A DNA stretch of 64,000 bases from Burkholderia cepacia (GCF_001039005.1 NZ_LDWR01000042.1:62001-126000); one strand, 5' to 3'; shown: positions 42,978 through 52,068, counted from the first letter of the stretch. Made by a program: numbers and translations. Notes: a model not told the origin generated them from the sequence alone.

Positions 42978-44300
42978 TCAGCGCAGCCCGTAGATCGCCT
43001 GGTTCACGATGTTCTCGAGCCGTTCCTGCGCGCCGCTTGCATGCTGCGGGTTCACGCCGCGCGCGAGCGCGTCGGCGGCGAGCGACTCCAGCGTGTAGCT
43101 GCCCGATAGGATCTCGCGGCCGAATGCGCTGTCCCACTGCGCGTAGCGCTGCCGGCGCAGCGCGTCGAGCCGGTCGTTCTCGACCAGCACGGCCGCGCGC
43201 TCGACGGCCAGCGCGAGCACGTCGATCGCGCCGACATGGCCGTAGAACAGGTCTTCCGGATCGACGCTCTGGCGGCGCACCTTCGCGTCGAAGTTCATGC
43301 CGCCGGTGGTGAAGCCGCCGTGGCGCAGGATCTCGTAGAACGCGAGGGTCAGCTCCTCGACGCTGTTCGGGAACTGGTCGGTGTCCCAGCCGTTCTGCGC
43401 ATCGCCGCGATTCGCATCGACGCTACCGAATACATCGAGCGCGAACGCGTTCGCGATCTCGTGATGAAACGAGTGACCGGCGAGCGTCGCGTGGTTCGCT
43501 TCGATATTCACGCGGATCTCGTTCTGCAATCCGTATTGCGTGAGGAAACCGTGCACGGTCGCGACGTCGTAGTCGTACTGGTGCTTGGTCGGTTCCTGCG
43601 GCTTGGGCTCGATCAGCAGCGCGCCGTTGAAGCCGATCCGGTGCTTGTGCTCGACGACCATCGACAGGAAGCGGGCGAACTGCTCGCGCTCGCGCACGAG
43701 ATCGGTATTGAGCAGCGTCTCGTACCCTTCGCGGCCGCCCCACAGCACGTAGTTCTCGCCGCCGAGCCGATGCGTCGCGTCAAGCGCGTGGCGCACCTGG
43801 GTGGCCGCCCACGCGAATACGTCGGGGTTCGGGTTGGTCGCTGCGCCCGCCGCGAAACGCGGATGCGAAAACAGGTTCGCGGTACCCCACAGCAGCCGGA
43901 CGCCCGTCGCCTGCTGACGCTCGCCCAGGTAGTCGGTCATCCGCGCGAAGTTCTCGACGTATTCACGCAGGCTATCGCCCTCCGGCGACACGTCGGTGTC
44001 GTGGAACGTATAGAACGGCGTGCCGAGCTTCGTGAAGAACTCGAATGCCGCATCGGCCTTCTGCCGCGCCCGCTCGAGCGGGTCGCCCGGCTGCTGCCAT
44101 GGCCGCCGGAACGCGCCCTGGCCGAAGATGTCGTGGCCGGGCCACACGAACGTGTGCCAGTAACACACCGCGATCCGCAGGTGTTCCTCGAGCGTCTTGC
44201 CGAGCACCTGTTTCGTGCGGTCGTAATACCGGTAGGCAAGCGGGTTGTCCGACTGCGGACCTTCGTAGCGAATCGCGGGAATATGTTCGAAATACGACAT
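42978..44300 (-). CDS. xylA: Xylose isomerase
   Basis: Class II xylose isomerase of 440 residues interconverting D-xylose and D-xylulose with two divalent metals. The signatures TFHDTDVSPEGDSL (catalytic His), VLWGGREGYETLLNTD, LLIEPKPQEPTKHQYDYD (metal-binding Glu and Lys) and GGMNFDAKVRRQS are all present. The GGAG site precedes ATG 44300. The frame stays open far upstream, but that part is antisense to xylR and galM. It is the first gene of the xyl operon, divergent from xylR. Confidence 0.96.
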   Translation of the reverse strand: MSYFEHIPAIRYEGPQSDNPLAYRYYDRTKQVLGKTLEEHLRIAVCYWHTFVWPGHDIFGQGAFRRPWQQPGDPLERARQKADAAFEFFTKLGTPFYTFHDTDVSPEGDSLREYVENFARMTDYLGERQQATGVRLLWGTANLFSHPRFAAGAATNPNPDVFAWAATQVRHALDATHRLGGENYVLWGGREGYETLLNTDLVREREQFARFLSMVVEHKHRIGFNGALLIEPKPQEPTKHQYDYDVATVHGFLTQYGLQNEIRVNIEANHATLAGHSFHHEIANAFALDVFGSVDANRGDAQNGWDTDQFPNSVEELTLAFYEILRHGGFTTGGMNFDAKVRRQSVDPEDLFYGHVGAIDVLALAVERAAVLVENDRLDALRRQRYAQWDSAFGREILSGSYTLESLAADALARGVNPQHASGAQERLENIVNQAIYGLR

Positions 44301-44399
44301 GGCGTCTCCGTCCGGTTTCTTGTTGCAGTGCGGCGCGCATCGCGATGACACGCGGGCCGAATTCGATCTGGCTGGATCGTGCCCGCACGCCCTCGCACC

Positions 44400-44417
44400 C
44401 GCAATTGCGAAATTGCG
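44400..44417. promoter_or_regulatory. Candidate XylR site between xylA and xylR
   Basis: CGCAATT and AATTGCG form an inverted repeat around GCGA, and the same bases contain a direct repeat of AATTGCG. It is an AT-rich spot in the 273-base xylA-xylR gap, about 100 bases from xylA. AraC-type XylR proteins bind direct repeats, so the direct-repeat reading is plausible. A possible xylR -10 (TACAAT, 44471-44476) lies downstream. Confidence 0.42.
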
Positions 44418-44573
44418 CAGCACGCTTAACGATTCTTGCCAGCGCGCTGCGCACGGCCCACATTCCGTCCTACAATCGCCGGACACCAGACAGATCAGAC
44501 AGCCGCGCGGCCTGGCCCGCGCGCCCGGAGACAACGACGCGACGCCATGGTCGGCGCGCGCTTCGAGACCGAG

Positions 44574-45767
44574 ATGAATCGCGCCCCTTCCACCCAGACG
44601 CCGCACCGCATCGCGCTGCTGTTCAACGCCAACAAGGTCTACGACCGCGAGATCATCAGCGGCATCGGCCAGTACCTGCGCTCGACGCGCGTGGTATGGG
44701 ACCTGTTCCTCGAAGACGACTTCCGCTGCCGGCTCGCCGGCATCGAGCGCTTCGACGGTGACGGCATCATTGCGGACTTCGACGATCCGGCCGTCGCCGA
44801 CGCGCTCGCCGGCTCGCCGCTGCCGATCGTCGCGGTCGGCTCGTCTTACGAGGATCCCGCGCAGTATCCGGACGACGTGCCGTATATCGCGACCGACAAC
44901 GCGAAACTCGTGTCGCTCGCGTACACGCACCTGATCGGCGCCGGGCTGCCGCACTTCGCGATGTACAGCCTGCCCGTCGCGCAGGAGAACCGCTGGGCGC
45001 AGCAGCGCGAACGCGCTTTCGAGCAGCTCTCGCGCGCGGACGGCGCCGATGCCGCGATCTACCGCGGGCTGTCGACGAGCGCGTCGGGGTGGAACCACGC
45101 GATCGAGCAGCTGATCGGCTGGCTGCATGCGCTGCCAAAGCCCGTCGGCATCATTGCGGTGACCGACGCGCGCGCGCGGCACCTGCTGCAGGCGTGCCTG
45201 ATCGCCGGCCTCGCGGTGCCGGAACAGGTCGCGATCATCGGCATCGACAACGACCCGCTCACACGTACGCTCACGCGCATTCCGCTGTCGTCCGTGATCC
45301 AGGGCACCGAGGAAATGGGCCGTACCGCCGCGCACCTGCTGCACCAGATGCTGCGCGGCGCGCGTTTTCCCGACCGGCGGATTCTCGTGCCGCCTGTCGG
45401 GATCAACGTGCTCGAATCGACCCGCCACCAGCCGCTCGCGAGTCCGTACGTGATGCACGCACGCCACTTTATTCGCCAGTACGCATGCCAGGGCATCAAG
45501 ACCGAGCAGGTGGCGGACTACGTCGGCGTGTCGCGCTCGCTGCTCGAAGAGCACTTCCGGCGCGAACTGCAGCGCACCGTGCACCAGGAAATCCTGGGCC
45601 ACAAACTCGAAGCGGCGCAGGTGCTGCTCGCGGGCCGGCAGGCGTCGAGCGCCGAGGTCGCGATTCGCTGCGGGTTCACGTCGCTCCAATACATGTACGC
45701 GGTGTTCCGGCGCGAGCTGGGCTGCACACCGCGCGAATACCAGGAACGCGCGGTCGCCGCGCACTGA
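44574..45767 (+). CDS. xylR: Xylose operon transcriptional activator
   Basis: D-xylose-responsive regulator of 397 residues. The LacI-like sugar-binding domain (about 10-280) opens with HRIALLFNANKVYDREIISG and contains GDGIIADFDDPAV, YIATDNAKLV and GIIAVTDARARHLLQA, closely following E. coli XylR. The C-terminal AraC DNA-binding domain (about 295-395) has ACQGIKTEQVADYVGVSRSL and IRCGFTSLQYMYAVFRRELG. It is divergent from xylA. ATG 44574 is chosen from the family length; ATG 44547 would add nine residues. Confidence 0.94.
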   Translation: MNRAPSTQTPHRIALLFNANKVYDREIISGIGQYLRSTRVVWDLFLEDDFRCRLAGIERFDGDGIIADFDDPAVADALAGSPLPIVAVGSSYEDPAQYPDDVPYIATDNAKLVSLAYTHLIGAGLPHFAMYSLPVAQENRWAQQRERAFEQLSRADGADAAIYRGLSTSASGWNHAIEQLIGWLHALPKPVGIIAVTDARARHLLQACLIAGLAVPEQVAIIGIDNDPLTRTLTRIPLSSVIQGTEEMGRTAAHLLHQMLRGARFPDRRILVPPVGINVLESTRHQPLASPYVMHARHFIRQYACQGIKTEQVADYVGVSRSLLEEHFRRELQRTVHQEILGHKLEAAQVLLAGRQASSAEVAIRCGFTSLQYMYAVFRRELGCTPREYQERAVAAH

Positions 45768-45794
45768 AGCTCGCCGTTCACCTCGAATCCGCCC

Positions 45795-46883
45795 ATGCAC
45801 ATCGATACCGATTCCCCCCGCCTTACGCCCGGCGTCGCCCGCGTGTCCTCCGAGCCGTGGGGCACGCTGCCCGACGGCGAACCGGTGCGGCGCTACACGC
45901 TGCGCAACACGCACGGGATGCGCGTCGTCGTCAGCGACCTCGGCGCGACCGTCGTGTCGTGGCTCGCGCCCGACCGCACCGGACGCTTCGCCGATATCGT
46001 GCTCGCGCACGACACGCCCGCGGAATACCTCGAATCGGGTGTCTACCTCGGCGCGACGATCGGCCGCTGGGCGAACCGGATCGCCGGCGCGCGCTTCACG
46101 CTCGACGGGGTCGACTACCTGCTCGATCGCAACGAGAACGGCAACCTGCTGCACGGCGGCACGAGCGGCTTTCACCGCCAGCGCTGGGAAGTCGTCGACG
46201 ACTGCGGCGGGCTGACGCTGCGGCTCGATTCGCCCGAGGGCGACGCGGGTTTTCCGGGCAACGTGAGCGTGCAGGTTCGCTACGCGCTCGACGACGACGG
46301 CACGCTGACGATCGACTACACCGGCATCACCGACGCGCCCACGCCGCTCAACCTGACGAATCACAGCTATTTCAACCTCAGCGGCCGCGCGGGCAGCGAC
46401 GTGCGCGGCCACGTGCTGAGCATCGACGCCGACGCGTTCCTCGAAGTCGACGATGCGCTGATCCCGACCGGCACCGCCGACGTGACCGGCACGGCCTTTG
46501 ATTTTCGGCAGAGCGCGCCGCTCGGCGCACGCCTCGACTGGCCGCATGCGCAACTCGCGCGGGCGCGCGGCTTCGATCACTGCTTCGTGCTGCGCGACGG
46601 CGCACGCGCGGTCCGGCCTGTCGCCGGCATCTACGATCCGGAAAGCGGCCGCGAGCTGGTCGTATCGACCGATCAGCGCGGCCTGCAACTCTATACGGGC
46701 AACTATCTCGACGACGTGCGCGTGAGCGGCGGCACGCGTTGCGCGCGACACGCGGCGTTGTGCGTCGAAGCCGGCGGCTTTCCGGATCAGGTCAACATGG
46801 CCGACCTGTGCGACGACGTCATCCTGCAGCCGGGCGCGGTCTATCGACAGACCACGCTGTACCGGGTAGCCGTTCGCGCGTAA
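45795..46883 (+). CDS. galM: Aldose 1-epimerase (mutarotase)
   Basis: Cytoplasmic mutarotase of 362 residues equilibrating alpha and beta anomers of aldoses. Catalytic histidines are in LLHGGTSGFHRQRW and NLTNHSYFNLSG, and the catalytic Glu is in CVEAGGFPDQVN. It starts 27 bases after xylR on the same strand and may be co-transcribed with it. It supports xylose isomerase and the galactofuranose-type importer by supplying the right anomers. Its end faces yjfF. Confidence 0.93.
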   Translation: MHIDTDSPRLTPGVARVSSEPWGTLPDGEPVRRYTLRNTHGMRVVVSDLGATVVSWLAPDRTGRFADIVLAHDTPAEYLESGVYLGATIGRWANRIAGARFTLDGVDYLLDRNENGNLLHGGTSGFHRQRWEVVDDCGGLTLRLDSPEGDAGFPGNVSVQVRYALDDDGTLTIDYTGITDAPTPLNLTNHSYFNLSGRAGSDVRGHVLSIDADAFLEVDDALIPTGTADVTGTAFDFRQSAPLGARLDWPHAQLARARGFDHCFVLRDGARAVRPVAGIYDPESGRELVVSTDQRGLQLYTGNYLDDVRVSGGTRCARHAALCVEAGGFPDQVNMADLCDDVILQPGAVYRQTTLYRVAVRA

Positions 46884-46935
46884 CGCGCGCGCCGGCCGCC
46901 TTCGACAGACATCCGCGGCAAGTACCGGCCGCGCC

Positions 46936-46963
46936 GCTGCGCCGTCGCTCGTCACGGCGCAGC
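46936..46963. terminator. Bidirectional hairpin between convergent galM and yjfF
   Basis: GCTGCGCCGT and ACGGCGCAGC form a perfect 10-bp stem with an 8-base loop in the 95-base gap between the two convergent genes. T-runs are absent. Confidence 0.5.
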
Positions 46964-46978
46964 GCATCGTGCAATCCG

Positions 46979-48067
46979 CTACACGCGCCGCATCGTCGAG
47001 ACGAGCGCCGCGTCCTCGCCCGGCTCGGCCGGCCGCACGTGCGCGGTGTCGCGCTTCGGCCGCTGCGGGTCGAGCCCCGTGCCACCGGTACGCCGCCGCG
47101 CCGCATGCCGCTCGATCACCCGCTGCAGCACGCAGAACACGCACAGCAGCGCGCCGATCACGATCCGCGTCCACCACGAGCTCAACGTGCCGTCGAACGT
47201 GATCAGCACCTGGATCGTGCCGAGGATGCCGACCCCGAACACCGAGCCGATCACGTAACCCACGCCGCCCGTGAGCAGCGTGCCGCCGATCACCGTCGCG
47301 GCGATCGCGTCGAGTTCCATCCCCTGCGCCTGCAGCCCGTAGCCCGACAGCACGTACAGCGTGAACACCACGCCGCCGAGCGCCGAACACAGCCCGCTCA
47401 GCGCATAGACGCCGATCTTCGTGCGCGCGACCGGCAGCCCCATCAGCAGCGCCGAACGTTCGTTGCCGCCGATCGCGTACACGTTGCGGCCGAAGCGCGT
47501 GAAATGCGCGACGTAGATCGCGACGGCCAGCGTCGCGAGCGCGACCAGCGCGCCCGCGCTCAGCGTGCCGCCGCCGACCGGCACGCTGATGCCCGCGATC
47601 GCATGAAACGTCGGCTCGTTGATCGTGATCGACTGCGTCGTGATCAGGAAGCACGCGCCGCGCGCGAGAAACATCCCGGCCAGCGTGACGATGAACGGCT
47701 GCAGACGGAAATAATGGATCAGCGCGCCCATTGCCGCGCCGTATAGCGCGCCGAATGCCAGCACCAGCGGCACGATCACCCACACGGGCCAGTGCAGCCG
47801 CTCGGCGCCGACCGCGCATAATATCGTTGTGAGCGCAACGACTGAGCCGACCGACAGGTCGATGCCGCCCGACACGATCACGAACGTCATCCCGATCGCG
47901 ACGATCAGCAGGAACGCGTTGTCGACGAACAGCCCGGTCAGCACCTGCATCGAGAAGAATCCCGTGTACATCACGGATCCGAAACCGAACAGTGCGGCGA
48001 ACAGCACGATCGTCACGACGATCGGCAGCGTGCGCGGATCGGCAAGCCGGCCAAGGAATCGGTTCAT
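46979..48067 (-). CDS. yjfF: Galactofuranose-type ABC transporter permease
   Basis: CUT2 permease of 362 residues. The SGGIDLSVGSVVALTTI signature, YFRLQPFIVTLAGMFLARGA, IGGNERSALLMGLPV and GGTLLTGGVGYVIGSV are as in YjfF. It is one of two permeases in this importer, the arrangement of E. coli YtfQRT-YjfF. Its ATG overlaps the ytfT stop by 4 bases. The C-terminal tail (about 35 residues) is long and polar. Confidence 0.88.
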   Translation of the reverse strand: MNRFLGRLADPRTLPIVVTIVLFAALFGFGSVMYTGFFSMQVLTGLFVDNAFLLIVAIGMTFVIVSGGIDLSVGSVVALTTILCAVGAERLHWPVWVIVPLVLAFGALYGAAMGALIHYFRLQPFIVTLAGMFLARGACFLITTQSITINEPTFHAIAGISVPVGGGTLSAGALVALATLAVAIYVAHFTRFGRNVYAIGGNERSALLMGLPVARTKIGVYALSGLCSALGGVVFTLYVLSGYGLQAQGMELDAIAATVIGGTLLTGGVGYVIGSVFGVGILGTIQVLITFDGTLSSWWTRIVIGALLCVFCVLQRVIERHAARRRTGGTGLDPQRPKRDTAHVRPAEPGEDAALVSTMRRV

Positions 48068-49104
48068 CGCGGTGTCGCTCCGGGGGTGGCGCGCGAACGC
48101 GCGGAAGGCAGCAGCCGCGACGCTTGCCGGACGACGAGCGCGCGCGCCGCGTCCGACTGGATCAGCGTCACGACGATCACGACGACCGCCTTGACGACCA
48201 GCGTCGCCTCCGGCGGCACGCCGATCGAATAGGTCGTGTAGGTCAAGGTCTGGATGATCAGCGCGCCGAGCACCGAGCCGGCCAGACTGAAGCGGCCGCC
48301 GAGCAGCGACGTGCCGCCGAGCGTCACCGCGAGGATCGCGTCGAGTTCGAGCAGCAGCCCCGCGTTGTTGCCGTCGGCGCTGCGCACGTTCGAGCTCGCG
48401 AGGATGCCGGCGAGCGCCGACATCACGCCGGAACACAGATACACGCCGAACACGACCGCGCCCGAGCGCAGCCCGACGAGCCGCGTCGCGACCGGGTTCA
48501 CGCCGATCGCGCGGATGAACAGCCCGAGCGCCGTGCGGTTCACCAGCAGCGCGGTCGCGGCGATCGTCGCGACCGCGATCCACACCGAGCACGGCACCGT
48601 CGCCAGATACCCGCCGCCGAGCGCGAGGTAGCCGGGCGCGCCGATCGGAATGATCTGGCCGCCCGTCAGCAGTTGCGCGACGCCGCGCCCGGCCACCATC
48701 AGGATCAGCGTCGCGATGATCGGCTGCATCCCGACGAACGCGACGAGCAGGCCGTTCCATGCGCCCGCGAGCAACCCGACGCCGAGCGCCGCGGCCAGCG
48801 CCACGCCGACCCGCGACGGGTCCGCATCGAGCACGATCGCCGCGGCCGCACCGGCGATCGCAACGATCGCGCCGACCGAGATATCGATCCCGCGCGTCGC
48901 GATCACGAGCGTCATGCCGAGCGACACGATCACGAGCGGTGCCGCGCGGTTCAGGATGTCGATCGGCGCGCCGAACAGGTGGCCGTCGAGCAGTGAAATC
49001 GCCAGGAAGCCCGGACGATGCGCGACGTCGAGCGCGAACAGCAACGCGAGCGTCAGCACCGGCCACGCGAGCGGATGACGAAACAGCGTGCGCACACGCA
49101 TCAT
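48064..49104 (-). CDS. ytfT: Galactofuranose-type ABC transporter permease
   Basis: CUT2 permease of 346 residues. ATRGIDISVGAIVAIAGAAA, FVGMQPIIATLILMVAGRG and LGGTSLLGGRFSLAGSVLGA match YtfT. It is coupled on both sides: its ATG overlaps the ytfR stop, and its own stop overlaps the yjfF start. It forms a heterodimeric channel with YjfF. Confidence 0.89.
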   Translation of the reverse strand: MMRVRTLFRHPLAWPVLTLALLFALDVAHRPGFLAISLLDGHLFGAPIDILNRAAPLVIVSLGMTLVIATRGIDISVGAIVAIAGAAAAIVLDADPSRVGVALAAALGVGLLAGAWNGLLVAFVGMQPIIATLILMVAGRGVAQLLTGGQIIPIGAPGYLALGGGYLATVPCSVWIAVATIAATALLVNRTALGLFIRAIGVNPVATRLVGLRSGAVVFGVYLCSGVMSALAGILASSNVRSADGNNAGLLLELDAILAVTLGGTSLLGGRFSLAGSVLGALIIQTLTYTTYSIGVPPEATLVVKAVVVIVVTLIQSDAARALVVRQASRLLPSARSRATPGATPR

Positions 49105-50615
49105 GACTGGCCTCCCGCGATCAGCCGGTAAACCTGCTCTTCGGACGCGTCGGCGCCGGTCAGCTCGGCGACCTTGCGCCGGTCGCGCAGCACCGCGATC
49201 CGGTGGCTCACGCGCACGACCTCGCCGATCTCCGACGAGATGAACAGGATCGCGAGCCCGGTCGCGCACAGCGCGAGCACGCGCTCCATGATGTCGAACT
49301 TCGCGGCGACGTCGATGCCGCGGGTCGGCTCGTCGAGAATCAGCAGCTTCGGATCGGTCGCGAGCCAGCGCGCGAGCAGCACCTTCTGCTGGTTGCCGCC
49401 CGACAGCAGCCCGATCGGCTGCTCCGCGTCGCGCGCCTTGATGCCGAGCCGCGCGATATACGTGTCGGCGATCTCGCGCTGACGCGCCCGCCCGATCAGC
49501 CGCCACCAGCCGCGCCGCGCCTGCAGCGCAAGGATGATGTTCTCGCGGATCGACAGCGCCGCGACGATGCCCTCCTTCTTGCGGTCTTCCGGGCAGTACG
49601 CAATCCCGTGCCTAACCGCATCGTGCGGCGACGCGAGCCGCTTGCGCGTGCCGTCGATCTCGATCGCGCCGGTGTCGGTGCGCTCCGCGGCGAACGCGAG
49701 CTGCGCGGTTTCGGTGCGCCCCGAGCCGAGCAGCCCGGCCAGCCCGACGATCTCGCCGGGCCGCACGTCGAGATCGAGCGGACTCATCATCCCGCGCCGG
49801 CCGACCTGCTGCAGCGACAGGAACGGCGCGGCCGTGCCGGCGGTCCGCTCGACCGCGGCGGCGCCCGCCTGCAGCGTGTCCGACATCCGTTCGCGGCCCG
49901 TCATCTTCGCGACCAGCGCATCGACCGACAGGTCGCGCGCCAGATATTCGCCTTCGCGCTCGCCATTGCGCATCACGGTGATCCGGTCGGACACCGCGTA
50001 GGTCTGCTCGAGGAAATGCGTGACGAACAGGATCGCGATGCCCGACGCCTTCAGCCGGCGCAGCACGTCGAACAACCGCGCGACCTCGCCGTCGTCGAGG
50101 CTCGACGTCGGTTCGTCGAGAATCAGCACGCGCGCATCGACCGACACCGCGCGCGCAATCGCGACCATCTGCTGCACCGCGATCGGATATGCGTCGAGCG
50201 AGCGCGTGACGTCGAGCGACAGGTCGAGTTCGGCCAGCGCGGCGCGCGCCCGTGCATGGATCGCGTTCCAGTCGATCGCGCCGCGCCGCATCGGCTGTCG
50301 GCCCGCGAAGATGTTCTCCGCGACCGACAGGTTCGCGCACAGGTTCACTTCCTGATAAAGCGTCTGGATCCCGGCCGCCTCGGCCTCGCGCGGCGCGGCG
50401 AAGCGCACGGCCTCGCCGCCGACGCGAATCTCGCCCGCATCGTGCGCATGCACGCCGGTGAGCACGTTGATCAGCGTCGACTTGCCCGCGCCGTTCTGGC
50501 CCATCAGCGCGTGGATCTCGCCCGGAAACAGCCGGAAGCTCACGCGCTGCAGCGCGCTGACGCCCGGAAACGACTTGTCGATGTCGATCATCTCGACCAC
50601 CGGCGAATTCGTCAT
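49101..50615 (-). CDS. ytfR: Galactofuranose-type ABC transporter ATP-binding protein
   Basis: Double ABC ATPase of 504 residues. The first domain has Walker A GQNGAGKSTLINVLTG and DEPTSSLDDGEV; the second has AGLLGSGRTETAQLAF, LLSGGNQQKVLLARWL and DEPTRGIDVAAK. The GQNG variant of Walker A and LYQEVNLCANLSVAENI are typical of YtfR. ATG 50615 follows GGAGG; the longer frame upstream runs into the gap hairpin. Confidence 0.91.
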   Translation of the reverse strand: MTNSPVVEMIDIDKSFPGVSALQRVSFRLFPGEIHALMGQNGAGKSTLINVLTGVHAHDAGEIRVGGEAVRFAAPREAEAAGIQTLYQEVNLCANLSVAENIFAGRQPMRRGAIDWNAIHARARAALAELDLSLDVTRSLDAYPIAVQQMVAIARAVSVDARVLILDEPTSSLDDGEVARLFDVLRRLKASGIAILFVTHFLEQTYAVSDRITVMRNGEREGEYLARDLSVDALVAKMTGRERMSDTLQAGAAAVERTAGTAAPFLSLQQVGRRGMMSPLDLDVRPGEIVGLAGLLGSGRTETAQLAFAAERTDTGAIEIDGTRKRLASPHDAVRHGIAYCPEDRKKEGIVAALSIRENIILALQARRGWWRLIGRARQREIADTYIARLGIKARDAEQPIGLLSGGNQQKVLLARWLATDPKLLILDEPTRGIDVAAKFDIMERVLALCATGLAILFISSEIGEVVRVSHRIAVLRDRRKVAELTGADASEEQVYRLIAGGQS

Positions 50616-50639
50616 CAACCCTCCATCGAAGCGGTTGCC

Positions 50640-50663
50640 GGCGGCGGCAACGACGCCGCCGCC
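50640..50663 (-). terminator. Hairpin in the ytfQ-ytfR gap
   Basis: GGCGGCGGC and GCCGCCGCC form a 9-bp stem with loop AACGAC inside the 61-base gap. As in the xylF-xylG gap, it may raise binding-protein output relative to the downstream genes. Confidence 0.45.
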
Positions 50664-50676
50664 CATGCGGGCCAGG

Positions 50677-51639
50677 TCAGTATTTGCGGGTCGGCATCAC
50701 CTGCGCCGCGACGTTCATCGGGAACACGGTCTCGTTCGTCACGATGCGCTTGGGCAGCTGCTTGCCGGCGACGACGTCCTTCACCGCGCTCATCAGTTGC
50801 GGGCCGAGCAGCGGGCTGCATTCGACGTCGACGTTGATCTTGCCGGCGACCATCGCCTGGAAGCCGCCCTTGGTCGCGTCGAACGACACGACGCTCACGT
50901 CCTTGCCGGGCTTGATGCCGGCCTCTTCCATCGCCTGGATCGCGCCGAGCGCCATGTCGTCATTGTGCGCATAGACGACGTTGATCTGCTTGCCGTAGGT
51001 CTTCGCGAACGCTTCCATCACCTGCTTGCCGCCGGCGAGCGTGAAGTCGCCGCTCTGCGACGCAATCACCTTGAATTTCGGATTGTTCTTGATCACTTCG
51101 AGCAGGCCCGCGCGGCGATCGTTGGCCGGCGCCGAGCCGACCGTGCCCTGCAGCTCGACGATGTTGATCGGGCCCGCGTCGTTCTTGTAGTGCTCTTCCA
51201 TCCAGTGGCCGGCGCGCCGCCCTTCCTCGAGGAAGTCCGAGCCGATCATCGTCACGTACAGCGACGGATCCTTCACGTCGACGCCGCGGTCGGTCAGGAT
51301 CACCGGGATATGCGCGGCCTTCGCCTCGGTCAGCACCGGCTCCCAGCCCGATTCGACGACCGGCGAGAACGCGATCACGTCGACCTTCTGCGCGATGAAC
51401 GAGCGGATCGCGCGGATCTGGTTCTCCTGCTTCTGCTGCGCGTCCGAGAATTTCAGGTTGATGCCGGCGTCCTTCGCCGCGCCCTTCACCGACACGGTGT
51501 TCGCGGTGCGCCACGCGCTCTCCGCGCCCACCTGCGAGAACCCGAGCGTGATCGGCTTTTGCTGGGCGAACGCGCTCGGCGCCAGTACCGTCGCCGCGGC
51601 GACGATCGCACCGGCCGCCAGCTTCCTGATGAATGTCAT
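50677..51639 (-). CDS. ytfQ: Galactofuranose-binding-type periplasmic protein
   Basis: Secreted binding protein of 320 residues. A signal peptide ends near AFA (about residue 24), then ITLGFSQVGAESAWRTANT, FSDAQQKQENQIRAIRSFI, SPVVESGWEPVLTEAK, VELQGTVGS and SQSGDFT. These segments track E. coli YtfQ closely, including the ligand-contacting GWEPVL and SQSGDF stretches. It would import galactofuranose, possibly also galactose or arabinose, through YtfRT-YjfF. GGAG precedes ATG 51639. Confidence 0.9.
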   Translation of the reverse strand: MTFIRKLAAGAIVAAATVLAPSAFAQQKPITLGFSQVGAESAWRTANTVSVKGAAKDAGINLKFSDAQQKQENQIRAIRSFIAQKVDVIAFSPVVESGWEPVLTEAKAAHIPVILTDRGVDVKDPSLYVTMIGSDFLEEGRRAGHWMEEHYKNDAGPINIVELQGTVGSAPANDRRAGLLEVIKNNPKFKVIASQSGDFTLAGGKQVMEAFAKTYGKQINVVYAHNDDMALGAIQAMEEAGIKPGKDVSVVSFDATKGGFQAMVAGKINVDVECSPLLGPQLMSAVKDVVAGKQLPKRIVTNETVFPMNVAAQVMPTRKY

Positions 51640-51951
51640 GGTCCGTCTCCGATGATGTCGTTGTATGCCGCGGCGCTGTTCTGGTTCTGCTTGGCGCGGA
51701 CGCGGTTCGGGGCGGCGCTGGCCGGTGCGTCCGGCCGGCCCGGTCTGCATGCCCCGCATCAGTCTAGGAACAAGTCCGATAACCTTCCAATGAAATCTTG
51801 GATGGGAGCGATATCCGAACCGGCATACGTATAAACACTAATGCGCGGGGAAGGCCGGCGTGGCGGCAGTGCCGGGCCCGCCGCGTCACGATTCCGTGAG
51901 CGGAATGACGGCAGGCGGCGGCAGAAAGGGAGATTGGGGTCTGCTTCAGAT
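51640..51951. promoter_or_regulatory. Upstream region of the ytf operon
   Basis: No gene is visible. An AT-richer segment (about 51770-51840) contains ATACGTAT at the centre of CATACGTATA and a minus-strand TTGGAA about 17 to 18 bases before CTAGAC/TAGACT, a possible promoter for ytfQ. No regulator gene adjoins the operon on this side. Confidence 0.3.
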
Positions 51952-52050
51952 TCAGAGGGAGGCTGTGGACAGCACGATCATCGGCATGCCCACGCAGAGC
52001 ACGACGAGGGCAAGCCAGCGCTTGCGTTCGTCGATGTCCTGCGTCGCCAT
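51952..52050 (-). pseudogene. N-terminal remnant of an MFS drug transporter
   Basis: A 32-codon frame on the minus strand, starting 18 bases after the pirin stop, reads MATQDIDERKRWLALVVLCV then GMPMIVLSTASL and a TGA stop. This matches the cytoplasmic start and first half-helix of DHA2 (EmrB/QacA-like) transporters, in which a TTIVNVALP-type motif should follow. The rest of the gene is absent. It looks like a deletion scar; a genuine short peptide is less likely. Confidence 0.45.
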
Positions 52051-52068
52051 GAAACGGCGCTTATCGAA

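Noticed and set aside
42978..47819. A 1613-codon open frame on the minus strand
   Set aside because: Only its last 440 codons are xylA. The rest is antisense to xylR and galM or out of frame with yjfF; high GC removes stop codons in shadow frames.
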